Part shown: positions 18,205 to 26,831 of the stretch, piece after piece
Position numbering within the stretch: position 1 is the first letter of the stretch
Layout of the letters: every line of letters starts with the position of its first letter
Translations under genes and position numbers: made by a program
Source of the DNA: Euglena gracilis
Taxonomy: Eukaryota > Euglenida > Euglenophyceae > Euglenales
NCBI GenBank assembly: GCA_039621445.1
Contig: CP154955.1
Location: forward strand, 11,272,241-11,336,240
Direction of reading: 5' to 3'
DNA length: 64,000 nucleotides
The notes under the pieces: generated by a model
Databases searched by the model: none
What the model saw: only the letters and a program-made list of their open reading frames with translations
What the model was told of the DNA's origin: nothing

Positions 18205-18366
18205 CTGCTCCTGCAGCACAATCCACAGTTCCAGGCATTGTCCCCGCCTGAGCAACAAGCCGCTGCTGGAGTTCGGCACGGCACGAAAGTTCAAGAAGAC
18301 GCTCTCAAGGACCTGACCCCTGAGGAACAGCAACGGGTGAAAGGCTCAGGGTTTTGCGATGTGTGA
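18205..18366 (+). CDS. exon paralogous to 210-353
   Basis: The frame reads LLLQHNPQFQALSPPEQQAA, AGVRHGTKVQEDALKDLTPE, EQQRVKGSGFCDV and stops at TGA (18364). It matches 210-353 codon for codon without gaps, with many silent differences. A CTCCTGCAG acceptor-like border lies at 18208-18216 inside the shared block, so the exon could start either side. Function unknown, but conservation of the peptide argues for a real gene family. Confidence 0.55.
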   Translation: MLLQHNPQFQALSPPEQQAAAGVRHGTKVQEDALKDLTPEEQQRVKGSGFCDV

Positions 18367-18461
18367 CATGTGAAGCTGAATTCATTACCAGCGGGAAAAA
18401 TTACCAGCGATAAAAACAATGACCAAAAGTGGCTTGGAAGTATATTTTATTTTACAAATAT

Positions 18462-18488
18462 TTTACAGGATTTACAAAATCCTGTAAA
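18462..18488. repeat. TTTACAGGATTT hairpin
   Basis: TTTTACAGGATTT and AAATCCTGTAAA form a near-contiguous hairpin in AT-rich DNA between two exon-like segments. Confidence 0.55.
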
Positions 18489-18530
18489 GTATTTGTGTTC
18501 TGTTTGTTTTACATTGTCAATGCTTGATTT

Positions 18531-18660
18531 TTGAAAATTTCCGGGAGTTGTCTTGATTCTGTTGGAACAAAATTGGCGGAACGAAATCCCACAGTTGGCC
18601 GAGCCCATTTTCTCCATCTCCAGTTTTTTGTCATCTTGTCAGGGAATCTGAATTGTCAGA
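18531..18660 (+). CDS. exon-like segment ending at CTCCAG
   Basis: The frame reads KISGSCLDSVGTKLAERNPT, then VGRAHFLHLQ and continues NLNCQNCQNFQ after further AG dinucleotides. A small inverted pair (GGGAAACTGTCACCTAA / TTAGGTGACAGTTTCC, 18731-18825) follows. Weak evidence; no family. Confidence 0.25.
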
Positions 18661-19033
18661 ATTGTCAAAATTTCCAGGGGGTGTTTCTTCTTACCATCAT
18701 TTACCCCCCCCCCGGGAAATTGTCATCCTCGGGAAACTGTCACCTAAGTATTTGCTGACCTGTCATTTTACAGATTTATCATTTACCTCTGTAATCGCTG
18801 ATTTGTTAGGTGACAGTTTCCAGGGGTGCAGGTATATTCTCATGGTGATCATCTTATGTTTTCATTTAGACCCCCACTTCAAGGTTTAAAGGATTAAATG
18901 GGAAAAGTTTTTGAGTTTGATTGTAGTATAGGTGTTGCGCTGACCACTGTATTTTGTGGTTGGCTTTTTGGGAAATGTCTCATTTGCACCTGGCTCTTCG
19001 TCAATGCACATTTGCCCCCCTTAACCTTGGCTT

Positions 19034-19243
19034 TTGGCTTTAACTTCTGATTTAAACCCCATATTTAGTTTTTGGGCTTACTTCGCAAATTGGCCCGCTG
19101 AAATTATTAACATGCAAATTTGGAACCTCAAGTTTGGTGCCAGGGTTGATATTGGGAGGGTGAAAAGAAAAAGGGGGTTAGATGGTTTTTTCAAGTTTTC
19201 AATTTTTTTTCAGTGTTTTTTTCAATTTTTTGCATTTTTTTAA
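19034..19243 (+). CDS. exon-like open segment
   Basis: The frame reads ALTSDLNPIFSFWAYFANWP, then AEIINMQIWNLKFGARVDIG and RVKRKRGLDGFFKF before low-complexity Phe codons. A GGGAG/GGTGAAAAG border near 19160 could be a donor. Well mixed composition; unknown. Confidence 0.35.
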   Translation: MALTSDLNPIFSFWAYFANWPAEIINMQIWNLKFGARVDIGRVKRKRGLDGFFKFSIFFQCFFQFFAFF

Positions 19244-19261
19244 CAAATTTTTGCCCCAGAA

Positions 19262-19440
19262 ATGCCCAAAATTGAATTTTCAACTCATTCGCATATCTTA
19301 AGAGGGATATGTCTCCAACTTCCAGGGCAGGGTAGGTGTCATCTTTGCAATATCTCCAGTAGGTTAGGAATATCCACCCAGTGCCATTGCATGCTGCCTA
19401 CATGTTCAATATGGCCTGTAGAATTCATGGTACGTTTTTG
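19262..19440 (+). CDS. short exon-like segments
   Basis: MPKIEFSTHSHILRGICLQL runs to CAGGGCAG followed by GGTAGG. A second piece, CHCMLPTCSIWPVEFMVRFC, follows a CACCCAG. Both are in one frame. Weak support; the minus strand to the right is also open. Confidence 0.25.
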
Positions 19441-19783
19441 TATGAAAAGGCCAGGCATTTGTCAATACCCCCCCCCCCCAACCACCTCCCTGTCGGTGGT
19501 TGCAGGTCATGAGGTGCGCACGCCCCCCCCCAAGGCCGAAGTCAAAAAAAAAAGCTAAAAAATTCATCTGTGGGGCATCTGTGGGGGGGAGACCTGTGGG
19601 GTTCCGCTTTACACCATCACTCAAAAATTGACAGCTGAAATTGTTTCCCCCCAACCCCAAGCCGAATTTCCCAGCTTGGTAGCTTGAAGGATAAAATTGA
19701 ACTAAAGAGTGGCAACCTTGTAACTTAAACAGGGGCCGGATTCGCAAACCTCTGATTTCATCTGCAGTGGTGAGGATCGTCAA
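19406..19783 (-). CDS. 125-codon minus-strand ORF
   Basis: The first 75 residues are protein-like: MTILTTADEIRGLRIRPLFK, LQGCHSLVQFYPSSYQAGKF, GLGLGGNNFSCQFLSDGVKR and NPTGLPPTDAPQMNFLAFFF. The remainder translates a GGTTGCAGG repeat and is unlikely to be native. An ATG with good context opens it. Unknown family. Confidence 0.35.
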   Translation of the reverse strand: MTILTTADEIRGLRIRPLFKLQGCHSLVQFYPSSYQAGKFGLGLGGNNFSCQFLSDGVKRNPTGLPPTDAPQMNFLAFFFDFGLGGGRAHLMTCNHRQGGGWGGGVLTNAWPFHTKTYHEFYRPY

Positions 19784-19954
19784 GCACTCAAGCAGTCTGA
19801 ATTTTGCATTGCCATTACATGGCTCATATCCTGGCTACAGGCCATGAGTTTCTGCTTTTTTTTTAGCCACATCCATTTTCAAGACTCCTATTTGGCAACC
19901 TAAACCCCTTAAACCCCTTAAACCCTGTCATGTACGTGGGCATCTTGCCCCAAA

Positions 19955-20260
19955 ATGGACAAAAATGGCAAAGTCGGAAGCCTGCAGTGTTTTTGGGGGG
20001 ATGGAAATCGGCCGAATCTCAGGCCAGGCAAGGAGTTGAGGGAATTCAAAAGAACACGCGTTTTTTCAGGGATTCAGATTTCAGGGCGGCTCAAGGACCG
20101 CCCCTTAATATCCGCCCTCAGGCCCAAGGGACAACCAAGGGCCGGATTTGAACGAGGTCAAAATTTAAAAAGAAAAAGTCGAAAAACGAATTTTTTGACG
20201 TTGTGGGTGGATGGGCGATGGTCCAAGGATGCAGGGGGGTGGAATATGCAAGTTGCATGA
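19955..20260 (+). CDS. basic 101-codon ORF
   Basis: The frame reads MDKNGKVGSLQCFWGDGNRP, NLRPGKELREFKRTRVFSGI, QISGRLKDRPLISALRPKGQ, PRAGFERGQNLKRKSRKTNF and LTLWVDGRWSKDAGGW. It is strongly basic and probably binds nucleic acid; that is inference from charge only. The end runs into a CAGG-5-like terminus at 20232, so the last 9 codons may belong to the repeat. Confidence 0.4.
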   Translation: MDKNGKVGSLQCFWGDGNRPNLRPGKELREFKRTRVFSGIQISGRLKDRPLISALRPKGQPRAGFERGQNLKRKSRKTNFLTLWVDGRWSKDAGGWNMQVA

Positions 20261-20350
20261 TTTGCATTTTTCGCATAATCAAAAATCTTGAAAATTGGTT
20301 GTTTTTTGTTTTTTTTTGCATAATGAAAGGTGTGTGAAAAATCGCATATT
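20232..20350. repeat. CAGG-5 left-end fragment
   Basis: CAGGGGGGTGGAATATGCAA plus TTGCATGATTTGCATTTTT match the left ends of 13350 and 29394. No right end was found, so this copy is truncated. Confidence 0.5.
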
Positions 20351-20571
20351 TTGTCTTTCCGAGTTTGTTTGAGCATCTGCACAGGCAATTTTCTCCCCGC
20401 TTTTAGGCAATTGGAGGTTATCCCTCATGTTTTTGGACCAATTCCATGTAACAAGGTTGGGTTTTGGGTTTTGTGTCCCCCTCAATAATTTTGGTTTTTG
20501 GGTACCCCCCCAAACCCCCCCCAAAAATGTTTTTTAGGACCCTGTTTGAATTTTTTTTTCCATCAACACAG

Positions 20572-20680
20572 GGCAAAGTGGGAACAATCTGGGGTTTACA
20601 AAAGCCTGAAAGTTGGTTATCTAGTATTGCGCAAGTTGATTATCAAGGTATTGCAAAAATTGGAGCAAATTGCATTTCAG
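20572..20680 (+). CDS. exon with ACACAG acceptor and GTGACA donor
   Basis: After a T-rich tract ending CATCAACACAG the frame reads GKVGTIWGLQKPESWLSSIA, then QVDYQGIAKIGANCIS, and meets GTGACA at 20681; the frame stays open a further 27 codons. Size, borders and balanced composition fit a real internal exon. No family was recognised. Confidence 0.45.
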
Positions 20681-20829
20681 GTGACAATGCCCTTCGCCCT
20701 CCAGGTGGCAATGCATGTCAAAATTACCCCCCCCCCCAATTGACGATGAGACCTCTCCACTGACCCCTTTTTCTCAATGGGGGGGTTCAATTAGGGGGTG
20801 TACGGGGGTGTGTTTCCAATCAGGCTTGT

Positions 20830-21072
20830 GCTTAGTCGGGTGCCTACCCCACGGGGGGGGGTGCTAGGGGCAGGCACTCCATAGCACCCGATCCGACCCC
20901 TCCCCCAGGGTGGGTGGTAGGGTTTGGGGGGGGGGGGTGCCTGCCCCTAGCAGGCACCCCGGCACCTTCGGCGCCGGGGGCCCGGAAAAGGCCATTTTCA
21001 ATGAAATTTTTCTGGTCCCCTCCTGACCCCAACCCCCCCGGGGGGGTGCCTGCTAGGGGCAGGCACCCTACG
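20830..21072. repeat. GGTGCCTGCCCCTAGCAGGC palindrome-bearing repeat
   Basis: GGTGCCTGCC and GGCAGGCACC words recur in inverted pairs, including the hairpin TGCCTGCCCCTAGCAGGCA near 20938. CACCTTCGGCGCCGG near 20960 forms another. Related to 6430-6600. It abuts the exon at 21073 directly. Confidence 0.55.
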
Positions 21073-21312
21073 TTTAACTGCCTCTTCGATGTTTCCCTTG
21101 GCTCAGAAGGCAAAATTTATTTTTGGAGAAGTGTCCGTGTTCCTAGATTGGATTCTGTGGAAATTTTGAAGCAGTTACAAGCGGTTATTGCTGAATTGCA
21201 ATCCAAAGATGTGTACGTGTCCGTCGAGGGGCCAGTGTTCTTCATGTGGTCGACCATTGTTTTGTTTGGTTTTCTCTCATCGTCAATGGAGACCCAAAAA
21301 TTTGATTTTCAG
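21073..21312 (+). CDS. 80-codon exon with GTACCC donor
   Basis: The frame reads FNCLFDVSLGSEGKIYFWRS, VRVPRLDSVEILKQLQAVIA, ELQSKDVYVSVEGPVFFMWS, TIVLFGFLSSS and METQKFDFQ, and meets GTACCC at 21313. Amphipathic helix (VEILKQLQAVIAELQ) followed by a hydrophobic stretch. Among the clearest exon-like segments of the window. A transposable repeat touches its 5' edge. No family was recognised. Confidence 0.5.
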
Positions 21313-21441
21313 GTACCCCCCCCCAAAATTTTGGGCCGATTTTGGGACCCCCCCAAAAAAATGCAAAAACAAATCCAACCTTGAATGTAAGGAGGAGTTG
21401 CATAATGAAATTTAAGTGGATGCAACCAGATGAATTAACCA

Positions 21442-21515
21442 TATCTTCTCTCCAATGGAATAGTGTACAGCCTCGAGGAGCTCCTGAAGGAGTTTATACA
21501 CAATTTGCATTTTTG
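21442..21515 (+). CDS. exon-like segment related to 15.05 kb
   Basis: One frame reads LLSNGIVYSLEELLKEFIHN, then L. The DNA around CTCTCCAATGGAATAGTGTA resembles 15070-15105. Downstream the frame degenerates into TTTGCATTTTT repeats. Confidence 0.25.
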
Positions 21516-21680
21516 CATTTCTTTGCATTTCTTTACATTTTTTTTACATTTTTTGCATTGCATATTTTGAGGAGTTTTGTTGTAAAACTGGCATAGGTCG
21601 GACTAGACGCGAAATTAGGATTGATATGGGTGTTCTTATGTGGGGGGGATTGTCTGATTGTGTGGGATGTTTACCCTCAT

Positions 21681-21755
21681 CATCATCAGAAAAATTCCTG
21701 GGGCGGAGTTGGTTCATACCACGAAGTTTGGTTCTCCCGAGCCAGCACACCCTAA
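21681..21755 (-). CDS. minus-strand exon-like segment with GTAAAC donor
   Basis: On the minus strand a CGCCTCTTAG acceptor leads into VCWLGRTKLRGMNQLRPRNF, then SDDDEG, and meets GTAAAC at about 21681. Basic then acidic composition. The open frame continues beyond the donor. Unknown. Confidence 0.35.
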
Positions 21756-21789
21756 GAGGCGAGTGGGGACAAGGATAGATGAGCAAGGA

Positions 21790-22170
21790 TAGATGAGAAG
21801 TCCATCGGTATTGAGACAGGTGGTAGGGGGTCCAGAGGCTCCCCTCTCAATGTTGGTTGGGAGGTGGTGCCCAAACCCCCACCCCCCTGTTTGTCAGGTT
21901 CGAAATATAGCGAAAAAGTATCTTCCGGCATTGCGCACCGGAAAATAACCAAAAACTGCCATTTTCCCTCATTTTTGAACATATTGCACATTTTTTGATG
22001 TTTTGCTGTTTTCCACATGCAAGATGCTTTAAAAAAAATCAAAAGACCAGCATTTTTGGACCCTCTTGGATATCAGGGATTTTCAACCTCTTTGGCCCGG
22101 TTTCCAGCCCTTTGCCCATCCACAAAACCAATAATGCTCCAGGCAGCTTTCAGTCTCGAGGTAGGAGGGG
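21790..22170. mobile_element. degenerate CAGG-1 copy
   Basis: AAGGATAGATGAGAAGTCCA with CGGTATTGAGACAGGTGG corresponds to the CAGG-1 left end, and ATCTTCCGGCATTGCGCACC to its internal hairpin (hairpin pairing largely lost). The right end is not definable. Strong divergence from 16439-16869 indicates age. Confidence 0.5.
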
Positions 22171-22324
22171 GGGTCCACCCCCCCTTTTGGGATAATCAGA
22201 CCTCCCACCCTCGAGGCATCGATCCCAGGGGGGTCGATGCGGGGGCCCTCTTTGGCAAGCAAATCAGAGCTCAGCAACCCCCCAAACCCTGGAAGAGGAC
22301 ACCACAGCATTGCTTATTTTGTGT

Positions 22325-22615
22325 CCACCCCCCCCCCCGTTGACTGACTGGTTTTTTCGGAGTGACTGACTGGTTGTTGTTTTTTTGGCTCCAGACCCCC
22401 CCCCCCCGACGACCGAAAATGGCCACCCGGCCTCAATTGCTCCAGAATTTTTGGGGGGTTGGCCAACATCTATTGATTTTGAGCCAATTTTGGCCAATTG
22501 GCCAGAGTGACCGACCCCCCCGGGGGGGGGGGGAGAGGAAGTGGTTGACTGGTTTAGAAAAAGCATTGACTGGTTTTTTGAAAGTGGAAAGTGACCCCGG
22601 GGAGGGTCGGTAAGC
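22325..22615. repeat. GACTGACTGG repeat
   Basis: TTGACTGACTGGTTTTTTCG and AGTGACTGACTGGTTG at the left, with GGGTCGGTAAGCAAATTATG at the right, match 35898-36235 and the split copy at 15955-16420. Two C/G-run palindromes lie inside. Non-coding. Confidence 0.6.
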
Positions 22616-22771
22616 AAATTATGGTCTGGTGCTGGTTTGTTTCCTCAAGTGTTCCCTCCGCCCTCTATGCTGGCTTATTTTGCTTGTGACAATCCCTCAA
22701 AGGTTTCTTGAGGGGAAAGAACATTTCTTTTTTGTCAGGGAGCATTTTTTTTCGGGTGGGGTGAATGATGC

Positions 22772-23161
22772 GTGGACGCCAGGCCCAGGCCAGGAGCGAA
22801 ACTGATGGACCCAAATCGCCATTGCCACAGGTGCTGTGTCGATAAAAGCTGTTTTTTGGTTTGTTTGTGGCATGTTTTCACCGATAGCCTTTGGCTCATC
22901 CCCGCAGTGGCTTGGGCCTGCCTTCCTTCCCTCCCCTCCAATGGCGTTTGTATGGGAGGCAGTTTTTGGAAGTCGTCGTGGTTGTTTGATAGGTCGGAAA
23001 TGCCCACTGTTCTTGACCCAAGATTATCAAACATGACGAAACAGTTCCCAAAAGAATTGGTCAAAAATTTTTGCAAAATTGGAGTCGAGGGTACCACACA
23101 ATTCTTCGAGAAAAAAATGGTGGAGAATTATTTTCTATTTTGGGCATGGTGGCTAGATTGA
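22772..23161 (+). CDS. 130-codon ORF, unknown product
   Basis: The C-terminal half is strongly protein-like: MGGSFWKSSWLFDRSEMPTV, LDPRLSNMTKQFPKELVKNF, CKIGVEGTTQFFEKKMVENY and FLFWAWWLD before TGA. The N-terminal part crosses CCACAG/GTGC (22830) and CCCCGCAG (22906) borders, so it is probably two exons. Lysine/phenylalanine-rich helices with an aromatic C-terminus. No family was recognised. 23162-23430 holds nothing better than a 31-codon ORF (23235). Confidence 0.45.
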   Translation: MDARPRPGAKLMDPNRHCHRCCVDKSCFLVCLWHVFTDSLWLIPAVAWACLPSLPSNGVCMGGSFWKSSWLFDRSEMPTVLDPRLSNMTKQFPKELVKNFCKIGVEGTTQFFEKKMVENYFLFWAWWLD

Positions 23162-23645
23162 CCAACAAATCACTGGTTTTTAGGAAAAAGCTCTTTTGAC
23201 CATTTTTAAAATTTCAACTCCCAGAAGGGATCAGTAATGGCGGTGCTGAAGGCCCAGCCCACACATGGCGATGTCCCTTCCCTGAGTCCCTTGGTCGCTT
23301 GTTCTCAAATTTTCTGCTGCTGTCGCTGACACGGACGCAGGCTTTGGGCTGCTGTGCACTGCATGTCTATGGGATGTGAGAATTTTTTACTTGATTCTCC
23401 CATTTTCAGAAGTCTGTTGTTTTTGTTGTTTTTTTGAATTTTCTCAGAGGTTGTGCCCATTGTGTGACAGTTTGTCTCCAACGATTATTGTTTCTATTTT
23501 GGGGGTGGTTCACCCCAGTGGGTATAGGTACGCTGTTCCGCCAGGGTTCGGGACCTAGTTTATTGAGAGTGGCCAAACCCCAGGACGGCTCTTACCGTCC
23601 CGGTAGGAGTAGGAGCCGCCACAGGCCAAAAATAGGGGACTCCTA

Positions 23646-23763
<118 letters not shown>

Positions 23764-23864
23764 AAGGTGCAAATAATAATAAAGAATTTTTCCTGGCATA
23801 TGTCGCTCGACCCGATCTGAAGTGAAACTCTCCAAAGTGCAACTGGGGGTCGGACCCCAAATTT

Positions 23865-24251
23865 GTGGATTTTACGTGTTTTTGGGGCAGTGCACCCTGT
23901 GCACAGCCTTATGGAGGTCAAAAAAACGGTTTTTTGAAAATTTCCCAAAACCGATGGGGAACTGCACGGACCCACCTGGGGACCCAAACCAACCATGGGG
24001 GACCCCCAAGTGGCCTGTGTACACCCCACATACCCCCGGCCCCTCCGGACCGTTTTGGGGCCCGTACGGGGCCCCCCAAAAGGGGTTCCCCCACAGGACT
24101 TAGAAGTTTTTTTTTGCCCACTGGGCGTCAAAAAAAAATCGTTTTTTCCAAAATTGCCCAAAATGGATGGGGAATTGCACGGAACAACCAGGGGACCCGA
24201 ACCATCCATTACCGACCCCCTGCGTCGGGGATACCCCTCGAATGGAAATAA
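23865..24251 (+). CDS. ORF with an in-frame 71-codon-spaced internal duplication
   Basis: The frame carries GGQKNGFLKISQNRWGTART and, 213 bases later, GRQKKIVFSKIAQNGWGIAR. Downstream of each, THLGTQTNHGGPP matches NNQGTRTIHYRPP. Because the spacing is a multiple of three, the minus strand shows the same duplication (PSVLGNF / PSILGNF), so coding strand is undecided. The middle is proline-rich (PPSGLCTPHIPPAPPDRFGA). Unknown product. Confidence 0.35.
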   Translation: MDFTCFWGSAPCAQPYGGQKNGFLKISQNRWGTARTHLGTQTNHGGPPSGLCTPHIPPAPPDRFGARTGPPKRGSPTGLRSFFLPTGRQKKIVFSKIAQNGWGIARNNQGTRTIHYRPPASGIPLEWK

Positions 24252-24288
24252 TAATTGTACCCCTTCATTTCTGTTTTAACAGAAATAC

Positions 24289-24566
24289 CCACTGCCGGAT
24301 GGCACACTTTTGAAATTTTTTTTCAGTCCTCTAACGGATTTTATATGCAAGTTGCGTATTTCTGTGTTATTTTTTGTTTTTATTTGCATTTATTTGCGTT
24401 TTTTGTGTGGCGTTTTTTTAGGGTCCATGTTGCCCCCCCCCCCCCCCGCTGTGTGTTAGAACTGTCCAAAACAGTGATTGGATATTTGCGTGTGTTGACC
24501 CAAAGAGAAAAATTAGTGTCAGTGGGGATTCAGCAAATGGTACAGGAGTGTCGTCCAACCCTCTGA
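24289..24566 (+). CDS. exon-like segments in one frame
   Basis: After TTTTAACAG the frame reads IPTAGWHTFEIFFQSSNGFY, then MQVAYFCVIF and a hydrophobic T-rich stretch. Beyond a C run it resumes RCVLELSKTVIGYLRVLTQR, EKLVSVGIQQMVQECRPTL and stops at TGA. The two ends look coding; the middle may be intronic. No family was recognised. Confidence 0.35.
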
Positions 24567-24582
24567 TGCGTTGTATTTGTAA

Positions 24583-24771
24583 TGGTACCTCCCCCCCCTT
24601 GTCGTTGACACGGCATGTTGTTGACACACCCTCCGTGTCAACGACACTTTTCTGGAACACTACCTATTGAATCACAGTGACATTGACATGGCGTGTCGTT
24701 GACACACACCCCCGTGTCAACGGCACTCTCCTGGAACATTGGCGTGTCAACGACAAGGGGGGGGGAGGTAC
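24583..24771. mobile_element. GTACCTCC-ended element
   Basis: GGTACCTCC, a C run and TTGTCGTTGACACGGC mirror GCGTGTCAACGACAA, a G run and GGAGGTAC. Two internal copies of CGTGTCAACGRCACT-type words with CTGGAACA follow one another. About 189 bp. Fragments of the internal word recur at 33150-33195. No clear target duplication. Confidence 0.65.
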
Positions 24772-24832
24772 TCGTGTTTGTCACCATGGGGTCAATATCC
24801 GCGGGGGGGGGGGTAGATATCAATCCCCACAG

Positions 24833-24910
24833 ACTGCAGATGCTTGCTTGCTTTGCAACTGACACAGATTGGGATGAAAATCCAATGCTTGAGGAGTTCC
24901 CCCTCGGCTG
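24833..24910 (+). CDS. exon interrupted by a transposon
   Basis: After ATCCCCACAG the frame reads LQMLACFATDTDWDENPMLE, then EFPLGC, and is cut by a CAGG-2 element at 24911. The acidic aromatic peptide is protein-like. Sequence beyond the element (from 25083, GCWAQF) could be the continuation. Confidence 0.4.
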
Positions 24911-25075
24911 CAGGGGTAATTTCAGTCCTGGACCCCCACGGGAGGCCTCTGGGAGTGGCACCTTGCCCGCCGCCAAAGGCATCAGATTTTTTTTGACTGG
25001 TGCCGAAGAATTTTTTGCATTTTTTTTTGTCGCCAAAAGCTGGTCCCCCCCCCCCGGTCTTATAAAAAACCGCTG
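24911..25075. mobile_element. CAGG-2 element inserted in an exon-like segment
   Basis: CAGGGGTAATTTCAGTCC at the left and GGTCTTATAAAAAACCGCTG at the right are diverged CAGG-2 ends. TCGGCTG lies on both sides (24904-24910, 25076-25082), a 7 bp duplication. 165 bp, non-coding. Confidence 0.75.
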
Positions 25076-25175
25076 TCGGCTGTTGGGCCCAATTTGACCC
25101 CCCCCCCTTAGGTTGACCCCCTCCTCTGTTTGGCCCAGCCTGACCCCCCCGCAAGGAAAGTTCTTAGGTTCGAAA

Positions 25176-25295
25176 ATGCATTATGAGGAATGTTTTATCT
25201 GCAGAAAAGTTTTTATACGCAGAAAAAGGGGACTTTCTCCCTTTTTCCCAGAAGTGCCTTCTTTCCTCCCATCTTTTTTCGAAGTGTTGATTTGA
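25176..25295 (+). CDS. short ATG-started segment
   Basis: MHYEECFICRKVFIRRKRGL then SPFFPEVPSFLPSFFEVLI to TGA. A CFIC pair is visible. A CTGCAG near 25203 could be an acceptor. Weak. Confidence 0.25.
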   Translation: MHYEECFICRKVFIRRKRGLSPFFPEVPSFLPSFFEVLI

Positions 25296-25299
25296 GATT

Positions 25300-25345
25300 G
25301 AAGATGCAATGAGTTCAGTGATTCCTCAAATGGAGTCAGGTCTGT
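25300..25345 (+). CDS. EDAMSS exon-like segment (third relative of the CAGG-4 cargo)
   Basis: GAAGATGCAATGAGTTCAGT and CCTCAAATGG recall the segment at 36808 inside a CAGG-4 element (GAAGATGCAATGAGTTCAAG, TCTTCAAATGG). The frame reads EDAMSSVIPQMES and meets GTCTGT. Here no CAGG-4 ends are visible. Confidence 0.35.
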
Positions 25346-25651
25346 GCCCTGCGTCCAGGGCTGCACGGGACTCGCCAAAAACTCATGGGTGGGGGGGGGG
25401 GGGTTAGTGGGGGTCTCGTGTCTATCGGGCGGCCGATTTGTGTCAACATTTCCCTCGGCACCGAATGAATTTCTTTTTGCCCAATGATGTTAGGTGTCGA
25501 CCCCCCCCCCACTTCCCTGGTGGGGGTTGACCACCTCACCACCACTTTTCCTGTGCCCTGCCTGTGTCCAATGAACCCCTTGCCCAACGAACAGGGGCTT
25601 TTCAAGGTTGTCAGAGGTCCGTGTTTTCTGGGTTTCTCATATTTTCCACAG

Positions 25652-25763
25652 TGTTGCATCACACCTCACCCAGGAGGCCCAACATGGCTTCTTTTTTCCG
25701 CCGTCCTTCCACTGTCACCAGAACAGCACAAACCATGACTCAAAGCAGAGTGGCTTTTGAAAG
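25652..25763 (+). CDS. exon with TTCCACAG acceptor and GTGCCC donor
   Basis: After ATTTTCCACAG the frame reads VLHHTSPRRPNMASFFRRPS, then TVTRTAQTMTQSRVAFER, meeting GTGCCC. The ATG at 25684 could be a start (MASFFRRPSTVTRTAQTMTQ). Basic, Thr/Arg rich, like an organellar targeting peptide or disordered N-terminus; that is inference. No family was recognised. Upstream 25380-25620 is repeat fragments. Confidence 0.45.
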
Positions 25764-25814
25764 GTGCCCAGTTTTCTCATTATGAAAATGAGAAGTAACA
25801 CGTGTATCTTTTTT

Positions 25815-25955
25815 TTTTTCGCCGAGCCTCCCTGCATAATTTGCAACTCTTGCCTCAGTGCGATTCTTTCCTTGGGGTTCCTCAAAACCTCAAACACACC
25901 AAAGATTGTAGGCAGGAAGCAAGTCAAATTAATTATTTTCTTTTTTCTGGGGGGT
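25815..25955 (-). CDS. minus-strand exon-like segment
   Basis: The minus frame reads CFLPTIFGVFEVLRNPKERI, then ALRQELQIMQGGS. The charged helix NPKERIALRQELQ is convincing. GTTTTG and GAG borders near 25890 may mark an exon start. Unknown. Confidence 0.35.
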
Positions 25956-26052
25956 GATGAATAAAGATATTTCAACCATTTTATTCCCACAAGGGGTTTG
26001 GGGCCCTGTTGGTTTTAATCCAACAGGGTGTGCACATTTTTGTACCGAAGAT

Positions 26053-26235
26053 TCGGACCCTCGGGGGTGTGACATTTATTTGGGCATTACCCGAAAGTGT
26101 TGCATTGAAAATTTTGATTAAAATAAAAATAAAGATTTAATTGAAAAATAGGCTTTGAGGTGAGGGAGTGCGCATTTTTTTTTGGATTCCAATTTCGGGC
26201 CCTCGAGGTGTGACATTTATTTGTGCACTGCACAC
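26053..26235. repeat. imperfect direct repeat
   Basis: CTCGGGGGTGTGACATTTAT and CTCGAGGTGTGACATTTATT recur 143 bases apart, each followed by TTGKGCA words. Between them is an A/T-rich stretch. No gene supported. Confidence 0.5.
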
Positions 26236-26289
26236 CATTTGGGCACTGCGCATTTAAATGGGGGGGAGTCCTCAAATAGGGGGAGATCC

Positions 26290-26386
26290 CTTGAGGATTT
26301 CCCTGCTTCAGTTTTGTTGCAGATTATTCAGAAATGGTTCCGTTTATAGGCAACATATACATGAGAATTTGTGGGATGTGTCGACG
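26290..26386 (+). CDS. exon-like segment cut by CAGG-6
   Basis: The frame reads LQFCCRLFRNGSVYRQHIHE, then NLWDVST, up to the transposon at 26387. A TTTTGTTGCAG acceptor lies at 26321. If the element and one target copy are removed, the same frame continues FVSLVMAIV to a stop at 28133. It is therefore a likely interrupted exon. Confidence 0.4.
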
Positions 26387-26519
26387 CAGGGGCAGGGAGA
26401 TATTCCGGTCCGGAATAAACCGGAATTGCGAAAACCAGAATAAACCCTAATAACCGGAATAAAAGTGCTAGCCAATGGCTTGAAAATTCTGTAAGTCACA
26501 AAGACAAGGAAGGTGAAGT

Positions 26520-26831
26520 TTGATATATTTTCTGGTTTCAAAATCACAAGAGCAACAAAGGAGTGCAAGCGTAGCACAATCGGCACTTGATATATCAGGA
26601 GCACACCTTCATTTTGCCTGTTTCCCCCACCTGGTTGAATGCATTTTTTGTTTGGATTTTATCCCCATTTGTGGGGCTGCACTTGGTGAATGTTTGTCCC
26701 TGAGTTTTTTTCCAAAGGGACATGAACTAGGCAATATCAATGCTGATTTTTGGGGGCAGGGATCCCATTGGACAAAGCGAATCATCTTTCAATCAGGGGG
26801 TAATAACACTCTTGGGCGGCCTCGCATTTAA
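26520..26831 (+). CDS. ORF inside CAGG-6
   Basis: A 103-codon frame: VSKSQEQQRSASVAQSALDI, SGAHLHFACFPHLVECIFCL, ECLSLSFFPKGHELGNINAD and FWGQGSHWTKRIIFQSGGNN. Cysteine/histidine content is notable but no domain is recognisable. It could be transposon-encoded or captured. The minus strand at 26344-26604 is open too. Confidence 0.35.
   Translation: MIYFLVSKSQEQQRSASVAQSALDISGAHLHFACFPHLVECIFCLDFIPICGAALGECLSLSFFPKGHELGNINADFWGQGSHWTKRIIFQSGGNNTLGRPRI

Noticed and set aside
19895-19930. Three TTAAACCCC units as telomeric repeat
   Set aside because: Too few units, interior position; likewise the two TTAGGG at 11338.
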